5,891 nt of DNA, from contig DAOUAI010000139.1 of assembly GCA_034433775.1 (NCBI GenBank), forward strand, positions 1 through 5,891, read 5' to 3'. Positions within the stretch are counted from its first letter, which is position 1; the number at the start of each line of letters is the position of its first letter. A model generated the notes under the pieces. The model did not search any database, was not told where the DNA came from, and saw only the letters and a list, made by a program, of their open reading frames with translations. The position numbers were made by a program, and so were the translations under genes. Origin of the DNA: CALJTV01 sp034433775 (lineage in GTDB: Bacteria; Chloroflexota; Dehalococcoidia; GIF9; UBA5629). Of the stretch, positions 1 through 5,722 are shown in pieces.

Positions 1-383
1 GGTTAACGCCGCAGAGAATGATGGTGGTGGAGGCACTTCACAATGCTGATAAACATGTGAGTGCCGAGGAGATCTTCTCTCAAGTTCAAGCTAAGTACCC
101 ATATGCTAATATCTCTACAGTCTACAGAACCCTTGATTTACTGAAAGAACTGGGGCTGGTTGCTGAGGTTGCCTTAGGCGACGGGTGTGTCCGTTTTCAT
201 CCGGTGGACAAAGGACACCATCATCATCTGGTATGTCAGAAATGCAAAAAAATCATCGATGTACCGGAGTCGGCGTTAGCACCACTTGCTGAAAGTCTGC
301 AAAGGGAATATGGGTTCGAAGCAGAGTTACGGCATACGGCTATTTTTGGACTGTGTGCCCAGTGCCGGCAAAAGGAATCTTGA
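1..383 (+). CDS. Fur-family metal-responsive transcriptional regulator, 5' end missing
   Basis: The reading frame is open from base 3 and gives Leu-Thr-Pro-Gln-Arg ahead of the first ATG (base 18). That is the usual start of the Fur winged-helix domain, so the true start lies left of the window and the ATG at 18 is internal. Visible parts are the VSAEEIF stretch, the recognition helix with ISTVYRTLDLL (about bases 111-143), the hinge, and the dimerisation domain. The metal-site features are intact: a GHHHH run (about 213-227) followed by CQKC (234-245), and a C-terminal CAQC (354-365). The two CxxC pairs form the structural zinc site in this family. Family members (Fur, Zur, PerR, Nur, Mur) repress metal uptake or stress genes as metal-loaded dimers. 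It lies just upstream of, and in the same direction as, a nickel/cobalt importer, so a nickel- or other metal-sensing role is inferred. The sequence alone does not tell which metal it senses. Confidence 0.9.
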   Translation, partial: LTPQRMMVVEALHNADKHVSAEEIFSQVQAKYPYANISTVYRTLDLLKELGLVAEVALGDGCVRFHPVDKGHHHHLVCQKCKKIIDVPESALAPLAESLQREYGFEAELRHTAIFGLCAQCRQKES

Positions 384-420
384 GGTTGACACGCGCCGAT
401 TTTATTTTTTTGTGGCTTAT

Positions 421-434
421 TGCAAAGATTTGCA
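421..434. promoter_or_regulatory. Candidate operator: inverted repeat TGCAAA-GA-TTTGCA upstream of cbiM
   Basis: This is a perfect 6-2-6 inverted repeat in the 82-base gap between the Fur-family gene and cbiM, ending 31 bases before the cbiM start. TTGC recurs at 420, 430 and 436. The TTGCAA core resembles the Nur (nickel-responsive Fur-family) box described in Streptomyces, TTGCAA-N5-TTGCAA, although here the spacing is four bases and the second half is TTGCAG. An operator bound by the neighbouring regulator is an inference; a 14-base repeat in an AT-rich gap can also occur by chance. Confidence 0.35.
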
Positions 435-453
435 GTTGCTTTTGATGACTTAA

Positions 454-460
454 AAGGAGG
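454..460 (+). promoter_or_regulatory. Strong ribosome binding site for cbiM
   Basis: AAGGAGG lies five bases before the ATG at 466. It fixes the cbiM start at the codon that yields the N-terminal Met-His needed for metal binding in this family. Confidence 0.85.
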
Positions 461-465
461 TTAAC

Positions 466-1110
466 ATGCATATTCCAGATGGTTTTGTAAGTACTCCGGT
501 GGCGGTGGGAGGGATTGTAGTGGCTGCTGGTGCAGTGGGTTATGCTGTCAGAGCGACCAGTAAAAAGCTAGGTGAAAAACAAATCCCTCTGATGGGGGTG
601 TTGGCAGCGTTTATTTTCGCTGCGCAGATGTTGAATTTTCCTGTAGCTGGTGGCACATCAGGGCATTTTCTTGGGGCGGCGTTGGCAGCGATATTGTTAG
701 GACCATGGGCTGGGGTCCTGATCATGACTTGTGTGCTAATGGTGCAGTGTCTGGTGTTTCAGGATGGCGGTCTCCTTGCGCTCGGTGCCAATGTTTTTAA
801 TATGGGTATTGTCGGTTGTTTTTTGGGCTACTATGCATACCGTGGCATGACTGTACTTGCTGGAAGTGGGAGGACAGGAATACTGATCGGGAGTGGTCTT
901 GCTGGCTGGGTATCAACTGTTAGTGCGGCTATCTTCTGCGCGCTGGAGCTAGGGATATCGGGTACGGTGCCTTTGCATGTGGCTTTGCCGGCAATGGGAG
1001 GTGTTCATGCGCTCATTGGTATCGGGGAGGGACTGATAACGGCGGCAGTGATGGCATTGGTGATGGCTACCAGACCGGACCTTTTAGGATTGCGACCTCA
1101 AAAAGCTTAG
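466..1110 (+). CDS. cbiM: ECF-type nickel/cobalt transporter, substrate-binding membrane subunit (CbiM/NikM)
   Basis: This is the S component of an energy-coupling factor importer, an integral membrane protein that binds Ni2+ or Co2+ and passes it inward. The 214-residue product has the normal length of the short CbiM/NikM form. It begins with the family hallmark MHIPDG: Met1 and His2 at the free N-terminus and His67 (in AGGTSGH) are the metal ligands known from NikM structures, and all three are present. Other family blocks are FPVAGGTSGH (58-67), FQDGGLLALGANVFNMG (98-114) and HALIGIGEG (181-189). About six or seven hydrophobic segments span the chain. It heads an M-N-Q-O gene run. CbiM and NikM are hard to separate by sequence. 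A PDGLE partner gene, a nearby [NiFe] hydrogenase and the lack of a B12 riboswitch favour nickel, but this is inferred. Confidence 0.93.
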   Translation: MHIPDGFVSTPVAVGGIVVAAGAVGYAVRATSKKLGEKQIPLMGVLAAFIFAAQMLNFPVAGGTSGHFLGAALAAILLGPWAGVLIMTCVLMVQCLVFQDGGLLALGANVFNMGIVGCFLGYYAYRGMTVLAGSGRTGILIGSGLAGWVSTVSAAIFCALELGISGTVPLHVALPAMGGVHALIGIGEGLITAAVMALVMATRPDLLGLRPQKA

Positions 1111-1128
1111 AAAGGAGGCCATAAGCAA

Positions 1129-1413
1129 ATGAAGTTCAAATGGTGGCATGGTGCTTTAATAGTAGCTTTTGTGTTAGCTCTTTTGTCGCCTTTGGCGTCT
1201 TCATCTCCCGATGGCTTGGAGAGAGTCGCTGAGGATAAAGGCTTTATGGAGGCGGCTCGTGAAGCCTGGTACGAGTTAATCCCTGATTACACTATGCCTG
1301 GGATCGGTAATGAAGCGCTAGCTACCATTATTTCCGGTATAATTGGCACGGCACTTCTATTTGGCATAGGTTATGGAATTGCCAGGCTATTGAAGGCAAA
1401 AAGTGAAACATAG
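1129..1413 (+). CDS. PDGLE-domain small membrane component of nickel/cobalt ECF transporter (CbiN/NikN role)
   Basis: The 94-residue protein has two membrane segments (about 8-24 and 64-87) joined by a loop exposed outside the membrane. The signature PDGLE is at 27-31, directly after the first segment, followed by ERVAEDKGF. This domain is found either as a separate gene or fused to the C-terminus of NikM-type proteins, where it plays the auxiliary part that CbiN plays in cobalt systems, helping metal loading of the S component. An AAGGAGG site at 1112-1118 sits ten bases before the ATG. The gene starts 18 bases after cbiM and its end overlaps the next gene by 11 bases, so it is co-transcribed and probably coupled. 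It is not the classical CbiN sequence type, which fits a nickel system better, although PDGLE proteins are also annotated as cobalt components. Confidence 0.87.
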   Translation: MKFKWWHGALIVAFVLALLSPLASSSPDGLERVAEDKGFMEAAREAWYELIPDYTMPGIGNEALATIISGIIGTALLFGIGYGIARLLKAKSET

Positions 1414-2173
1414 CTTTATCGATCAGTACTGCGATCTAGATAGCTTTATTCACAAACTTGACCCCAGAACCAAGCTGGTTGCGAGCCTAGCTTTTATTCT
1501 GGCGGTACTATTGACTCCAGTCGGGCGATGGCATATTTTTGCCGTATATTTCGGCATTATCGTTACACTTCTGGGCTTTTCAAGGTTGCCACCCGTTTAC
1601 GTCCTAAAGCGGTCATTGGTTATCATTCCTTTTGTTCTATTAGTCGCCGTGTTTATCCCGTTTTTTAAAGAAGGAGAGATAGCCGGTAGCTATAATATCT
1701 GGCTCTGGAAGGTATCTCTAACTTATGATGGACTTTTTGTTCTGGCTAATGTGCTGGTGAAAGCCTGGCTGTGTATTTTAAGTCTTATACTGCTGTCATC
1801 CACTACGAAGCTTTCTGACTTACTTAAGGGCTTGCGCCAGCTTGGTGTCCCCCAGATTCTGGTAGTCATACTTTCTTTTATGTACCGTTATATTTTCGTT
1901 CTAATCGATGAAGCGATGAGAATGCAACAGGCATACCAGAGCCGGGATATTGGAGGCAACTTATTGCGTCGGCTGAAGGCCTTTGGTAACATGATCGGCG
2001 TTCTTTTTATCCGGAGCTACGAGCGGGGAGAGAGGATTTATATGGCAATGTTATCCCGAGGATTTGATGGGCAAGTTCGAACATTGCGGGAGTTGACTTT
2101 GAAAAGGGCTGACATCTGCTTTAGTATAGTTTTCGGATTCATGCTTGTTTTGCCTCACGTTGTGCATTGGTGA
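1403..2173 (+). CDS. cbiQ: ECF transporter transmembrane coupling component (CbiQ/NikQ, EcfT)
   Basis: This is the T component that links the substrate-binding membrane protein to the ATPase. The 256-residue product opens with KHSFIDQYCDLDSFIHKLDPRTKL (here residues 2-25), the typical CbiQ N-terminus, which supports the GTG start at 1403. A GAAGG site at 1392-1396 sits six bases upstream. Hydrophobic segments lie at about 25-58, 71-87, 108-132 and 150-170, with another at the C-terminus (238-255). The two coupling motifs that touch the ATPases appear as SRD (180-182) and SRG (218-220) in the cytoplasmic helices; the family form is Ala-Arg-Gly, so both are slightly variant. The start overlaps the PDGLE gene by 11 bases and the end overlaps the ATPase gene, indicating one translationally coupled operon. 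Confidence 0.93.
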   Translation: MKHSFIDQYCDLDSFIHKLDPRTKLVASLAFILAVLLTPVGRWHIFAVYFGIIVTLLGFSRLPPVYVLKRSLVIIPFVLLVAVFIPFFKEGEIAGSYNIWLWKVSLTYDGLFVLANVLVKAWLCILSLILLSSTTKLSDLLKGLRQLGVPQILVVILSFMYRYIFVLIDEAMRMQQAYQSRDIGGNLLRRLKAFGNMIGVLFIRSYERGERIYMAMLSRGFDGQVRTLRELTLKRADICFSIVFGFMLVLPHVVHW

Positions 2174-2895
2174 TCAAGGTGTTGACCAAGGTTATTGATA
2201 TTAGAGGCCTCACTTTCACCTATCCAGATGGCACCGTTGGGCTGCGGGAAGTAAGCCTTAGTGTATATTCGGGGGAGAGTGTAGCTATAATTGGACCCAA
2301 CGGAGCGGGGAAATCGACTTTGTTACTCCATCTTAACGGTGTGCTTCGTGGGAATAGTTCTGTGGAAATTTGTGGCATGTCTGTGAAGGACGAGAATCTG
2401 AAAGAAATAAGGAAAAAGGTAGGATTAGTATTTCAAGACCCGGATGACCAGTTGTTTTCCTTGACAGTTTTTGATGATGTAGCCTTCGGACCTGTGAATA
2501 TGGGTTATCCCGAATCGGAGGTGGTAGAGCGTGTGACTAGGGCGCTGGAGTGGGTGAATATGAAGGGATATGAGAAAAGGTCACCGCACCACTTGAGCAT
2601 CGGTGAAAAGAAACGGGTCGCTATTGCAACTGTGTTGTCGCTTGACCCTGAGATTCTGGCACTTGACGAACCAACAAGCAATCTAGATCCTAGAAGTAAA
2701 TGGTCTCTTGTTGCACTGCTAAGGCGCCTGCCGGTGACCAAAGTAATCGCTACTCATGATCTTGAACTCGTGCGGGCTTTGTGCCAACGTGTTTTGGTAC
2801 TAGACGATGGTGTGGTGGTAGCTGATGATACAGTCGATTCTGTGCTCGGTGACGTTTCGTTACTGAGGGCACATGGGCTGGTGGCTGAGGTTTAG
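2170..2895 (+). CDS. cbiO: ECF transporter ATP-binding protein (CbiO/NikO)
   Basis: This is the ATPase that powers the importer, presumably as a homodimer because only one ATPase gene is present. Counting from the GTG at 2170 (241 residues), Walker A is GPNGAGKST (42-50), the Q-loop FQDPDDQLF starts near 88, and the ABC signature is LSIGEKK (132-138). Walker B with the catalytic Glu is ILALDEP (162-168), followed by a D-loop SNLD, and the H-loop is THD (195-197). The DPDDQLF block after the Q-loop is typical of ECF ATPases. Two starts are possible: TTG at 2167 or GTG at 2170. I prefer 2170 because GTGA there forms the classic four-base overlap with the stop of the preceding gene; no clear ribosome site precedes either. 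The stop codon overlaps the convergent nadC stop. Confidence 0.93.
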   Translation: MIKVLTKVIDIRGLTFTYPDGTVGLREVSLSVYSGESVAIIGPNGAGKSTLLLHLNGVLRGNSSVEICGMSVKDENLKEIRKKVGLVFQDPDDQLFSLTVFDDVAFGPVNMGYPESEVVERVTRALEWVNMKGYEKRSPHHLSIGEKKRVAIATVLSLDPEILALDEPTSNLDPRSKWSLVALLRRLPVTKVIATHDLELVRALCQRVLVLDDGVVVADDTVDSVLGDVSLLRAHGLVAEV

Positions 2896-3758
2896 TGCAA
2901 CTCCAGGCTGATATCCAGGGCTTTTGCTGAGTGAGTGAGGGCTCCGACGGATATCATATCCACACCAGTTTCGGCGATTGCCCTAACTCTATCCAGTGTG
3001 ACTCCTCCAGATGCCTCGACAAGGGCGCGACCTCGTATAAGCTGTACACTCTGTCGCATATCTTCTAGGCTCATGTTATCTAGCATTATAATGTCGGCGC
3101 CGGCTTCAGCGGCTTTAGCAGCTTCTTCAGGTGTTCTGACCTCTATTTCGATCTTCATTCCTGAAGGAGCTTTTTTGCGGGCTTCAGCTATGATCTGGGG
3201 GATTTCCTGGCCTTTGCGACGGAGCATTGTGAGGTGATTATCTTTTATCAAAATCCCATCGCCCAGATGCATACGATGATTTTTGCCACCACCGACTCTT
3301 ACAGCATATTTCTCCAGTGAGCGCAGACAGGGTGCAGTCTTTCTGGTATCGGTGATGTGAACAGATATCCCTTCGACCGCCTGGATATAACGGGCTGTTT
3401 CTGAAGCGATGCCGCTGAGGTGCTGCAAGAAATTCAAAGCGACACGCTCTGCCTTTAAAATGCTGGTTACCTTTCCCTCGACTATCGCTATCGTATCCCC
3501 AGGCTTAACCTTTGTACCATCTTCAGCAATGATTTCGACTTTAAGTTCTGGGTCAACTTTGGTGAAGACTCGTTTTGCTATCTCCGTTCCGGCGACGATG
3601 CCATTAGCCTTGGCTAAAATCGATGCAACACCGTGTTCGGTTTCGGGTATTAGAATGTCAGTGGTTAGGTCTCCGTGACCGAGGTCTTCGCTAAGAGCTT
3701 GCTCGATGAGCTGGTCAATATGTTTGGGGTGCAGTGCTGTTTCTCTCACGTGTGTCAC
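2892..3758 (-). CDS. nadC: Nicotinate-nucleotide pyrophosphorylase (quinolinate phosphoribosyltransferase)
   Basis: NadC joins quinolinate with PRPP to give nicotinate mononucleotide, CO2 and pyrophosphate in de novo NAD synthesis, in the cytoplasm. The 288-residue length is normal. Family blocks in order: ALSEDLGHGDLTTD (21-34), ERVALNFLQHLSGIAS (104-119), DTRKTAP (137-143), GGGKNHR (156-162), IKDNH (171-175), EVR (206-208), LDN (226-228), EASGG (248-252) and SVGALTHS (270-277). These supply the basic and acidic residues that bind quinolinate and PRPP. Residue 144 is Cys where family members I know have Gly (TRKTxPGLR). The start is a GTG at 3758 (GTG at 3749 is the alternative), with a weak AGAAG site about five bases upstream. 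The gene begins 44 bases inside the preceding protease gene and is the last gene of the hydrogenase unit visible here; nadA and nadB are not in the window. Confidence 0.95.
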   Translation of the reverse strand: MTHVRETALHPKHIDQLIEQALSEDLGHGDLTTDILIPETEHGVASILAKANGIVAGTEIAKRVFTKVDPELKVEIIAEDGTKVKPGDTIAIVEGKVTSILKAERVALNFLQHLSGIASETARYIQAVEGISVHITDTRKTAPCLRSLEKYAVRVGGGKNHRMHLGDGILIKDNHLTMLRRKGQEIPQIIAEARKKAPSGMKIEIEVRTPEEAAKAAEAGADIIMLDNMSLEDMRQSVQLIRGRALVEASGGVTLDRVRAIAETGVDMISVGALTHSAKALDISLELH

Positions 3759-4224
3759 TATCTTCTAATTGTTGCAAAATCATGTTAACACAGATTGATA
3801 TTGCCTTTCTAACTGGAGCGGTGCAATTCTCGCCGAAAGTGGTGACGTCTGCGGCTTCGATGGCATAGATAAAGATTTCTTTAGGCAGGGGGAGTCCCAG
3901 TCTGGCACCAAGTTCGATGGCTGTTCTAAAATCGATGCCATGCGGGGAGGAAATGTGCTTAGCAGTGTCGAAGGCTTCTGGCGTCAGCTTGTATATTTGC
4001 CCTGGTTTGCCTCCTACTGTCTGAATGGCATCAACGATAATAGCCTTTTCATAGCCGGTGAGCAGATCAAGAAGGGCTAGCCCTGCGGTGGCTGTCTCAG
4101 TTACAGTAATGTCAGGGCGGTTGAGTTTTTCCTTTAGTTTTGAGGCGACATAGATCCCCACCCCATCATCGGTGAGGAGGGGGTTGCCTATCCCTAATAT
4201 CAGTGTTTTCGCCCTGTTGACCAA
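3715..4224 (-). CDS. [NiFe]-hydrogenase maturation endopeptidase (HyaD/HybD/HycI/FrhD family, peptidase M52)
   Basis: This cytoplasmic protease makes the last cut in [NiFe]-hydrogenase assembly: it senses nickel in the large-subunit precursor and removes its C-terminal tail. The 169-residue product starts with the family block LILGIGNPLLTDDGVG (8-23). The three nickel-sensing ligands expected from E. coli HybD (Glu16, Asp62, His93) correspond here to Asp20, Asp65 (IIVDAIQ) and His95 (SSPHGIDF); the acidic residue at the first site is Asp rather than Glu. The gene follows the hydrogenase large subunit after 37 bases, so that subunit is the obvious substrate. An in-frame stop lies four codons upstream, and the only standard start codon that keeps the glycine-rich block is TTG at 4224, with no good ribosome site before it. 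The last 15 or so residues are polar and overlap nadC. The family is clear; the precise start is less so. Confidence 0.92.
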   Translation of the reverse strand: MVNRAKTLILGIGNPLLTDDGVGIYVASKLKEKLNRPDITVTETATAGLALLDLLTGYEKAIIVDAIQTVGGKPGQIYKLTPEAFDTAKHISSPHGIDFRTAIELGARLGLPLPKEIFIYAIEAADVTTFGENCTAPVRKAISICVNMILQQLEDSDTRERNSTAPQTY

Positions 4225-4251
4225 ATATATAAGTTACAGCCTTGACTTGGG

Positions 4252-4263
4252 AGCTGGCCAGCT
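4252..4263. repeat. Perfect 12-base palindrome AGCTGGCCAGCT
   Basis: A self-complementary 12-mer spans the stop codon of the hydrogenase large subunit and the start of the 37-base gap before the protease gene. It has no loop and no following T run on either strand, so it is not a convincing terminator. It may be an RNA fold or RNA-processing point between the two genes, or chance. Confidence 0.4.
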
Positions 4264-5722
4264 AACGACTTATCTTTTCGACTACCTCGCCTTTGCTATT
4301 ATATATGATTATTTCCATAGGCGCTTGGCCCGGAATAGTGTGGGTAGCGCAAGCGAGGCAGAGGTCGTAAGGACGCCATGCCATCTCTACGCGGTTGAGC
4401 AGTCCTTCAGTTATTTTCTTGCCTGGCTGGATCAGTGCCATGGCTGCCTTTTTAACAGACATATTGACAGCAGCCGAGTTACCCACGGTAGCTACTATCA
4501 AGTTCACCTTTTTTATCACCCCTTTGTCGTCGGTGATGTAATGATGAATAAGCGTGCCTCGTGGTGCTTCGACAATACCGACTCCTTCATCGGGGGTGGC
4601 TGTGGGTATGGTGCGGATATTAGGGCTGGTGATTTCTGGGTCTCTGCTGAGCTCGAGCAATCTTTCAGCGGCGTAGAGAAGCTCGACGAGCCGTGCCCAG
4701 TGCATGGCTAAAGTATGATGGACTGGCTTGCCACCGAGAGTAGAGTACATTTTTTCATAAGCTTCTTGGGCTAGAGGAGTTGCCATGCCATCAGCGGCGT
4801 TAAGTCGAGCGAGAGGTGCCACGCGGTAGACACCGCTGTCTTTTCCATCAACAAACCCCTTCCAGCCGACTTTTTTAAGGAAGGGGAACTTGATATAACT
4901 CCAGGGCTCGACATGTTCAGCGATATGATCGAGGTATTCTCGTGGGGAGAATTTGGCGAATTCCTTTCCATCCGGGTCAACTACTCTAACTTTCCCGTCA
5001 TAGAAATTCACCTTGTTCTTCTCGTCTACTAGACCCATATAATAAGTGCGGTGCGTATAGGCGTCGCTCAGGATCATATCGACGTATTCTTTGTTTTTCA
5101 GCACAATGTCGTCGAATACCTTGAGAGACAGCTTGGCAAATTCGACGGAATCTTTGGCGATTTGCTCGACTTCTTTTCGTTCCTCTTCCTTAAGACCTTT
5201 GCTAATGCCCCCAGGCAGGCCGAAGACCGGGTGGACAGCCCTGCCACCGAGCATGTGAATGATGTGGTGGTTCTGCATTCTCGTTTTAATGACCGCCCCA
5301 CCCAGTTCCAGTCCTACTTTATTGATGACCCCGATGATGTTGCGTTCAGCTACTGGGGCTTCAGGTCCCATGACGAAGTCTGGACCACCGAGGATATAGA
5401 AATGGGTGGTGTGGTCGGTGACGTAAAATGCGCTGTAGAACAGTTCACGCAGCTTTTTAGCTGGGCTGGGTGGGTCGACATGAAAGAGGTCATCCAAGCA
5501 TTTCGTGGATGCCATGTGGTGGGCTTCGGGGCAGACGCCGCAGATACGCTGGGTTATCTGGGGAAGGTCTTCAACTAAACGCCCTTCGCAGAACTTTTCA
5601 AAGCCCCTGAGTTCTGGAACCTGAAAGTAAACATTTTCCACTCCACCGGCGTCATTGAGAAAAATCTCTATCTTTCCGTGTCCTTCTAGTCTGGTTATCG
5701 GGTCTATGGTGATTTTCTTCAT
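4262..5722 (-). CDS. [NiFe]-hydrogenase large (catalytic) subunit, group 3 (MvhA/HoxH-like)
   Basis: This subunit carries the Ni-Fe(CN)2CO active site that splits or forms H2. The 486 residues begin with ITIDPITRLEGHG (4-16), a conserved large-subunit start. The N-terminal ligand motif L1 is RICGVCPEAHH (59-69), with Cys61 and Cys64. The C-terminal motif L2 is DLCLACATH (453-461), with Cys455 and Cys458 as the other two nickel ligands. Maturation should cleave after His461 and remove a 25-residue tail. The start is fixed by an AAGGAGGG site at 5733-5740 and by an ATGA overlap with the small-subunit gene. Sequence character (ELRGFEKFCEGR, GGPDFVMGP, YDLCLACATH) points to the cytoplasmic group 3, most like the F420-non-reducing Mvh type (3c), but the electron partner genes lie outside the window. 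Leu454 replaces the Pro of the usual DPCxxC. Confidence 0.95.
   Translation of the reverse strand: MKKITIDPITRLEGHGKIEIFLNDAGGVENVYFQVPELRGFEKFCEGRLVEDLPQITQRICGVCPEAHHMASTKCLDDLFHVDPPSPAKKLRELFYSAFYVTDHTTHFYILGGPDFVMGPEAPVAERNIIGVINKVGLELGGAVIKTRMQNHHIIHMLGGRAVHPVFGLPGGISKGLKEEERKEVEQIAKDSVEFAKLSLKVFDDIVLKNKEYVDMILSDAYTHRTYYMGLVDEKNKVNFYDGKVRVVDPDGKEFAKFSPREYLDHIAEHVEPWSYIKFPFLKKVGWKGFVDGKDSGVYRVAPLARLNAADGMATPLAQEAYEKMYSTLGGKPVHHTLAMHWARLVELLYAAERLLELSRDPEITSPNIRTIPTATPDEGVGIVEAPRGTLIHHYITDDKGVIKKVNLIVATVGNSAAVNMSVKKAAMALIQPGKKITEGLLNRVEMAWRPYDLCLACATHTIPGQAPMEIIIYNSKGEVVEKISR

Noticed and set aside
386..391. TTGACA, a perfect -35 promoter box, just after the Fur-family gene stop
   Set aside because: No acceptable -10 box lies 15-19 bases downstream (the region is a T run followed by TGTGGC), so I do not call a promoter; it could still act with an activator or be chance.
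363..411. Possible intrinsic terminator after the Fur-family gene, using the T-rich tract at 400-411
   Set aside because: Only a four-base stem (CGGC with GCCG) with a loop of about 25 bases can be drawn before the T run; too weak to call.
384..465. Cobalamin or NiCo riboswitch before cbiM
   Set aside because: The gap is only 82 bases, far shorter than a cobalamin riboswitch, and I see no B12-box-like core or the four-way helices of a NiCo riboswitch.
384..465. NikR operator (GTATGA-N16-TCATAC type)
   Set aside because: Neither half-site is present in the gap.
2935..3678. Two plus-strand frames opposite nadC
   Set aside because: Low-complexity Ser/Ala/Ile-rich translations antisense to a fully conserved gene; shadows.
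4172..4711. Long plus-strand frame opposite the hydrogenase and protease genes
   Set aside because: It is antisense to two well-supported genes, has no recognisable domain, and reads as a codon shadow of the large subunit.
5051..5578. 175-residue plus-strand frame opposite the hydrogenase large subunit
   Set aside because: It lies entirely within a conserved hydrogenase coding region, has no family motif and no ribosome site; a shadow frame.
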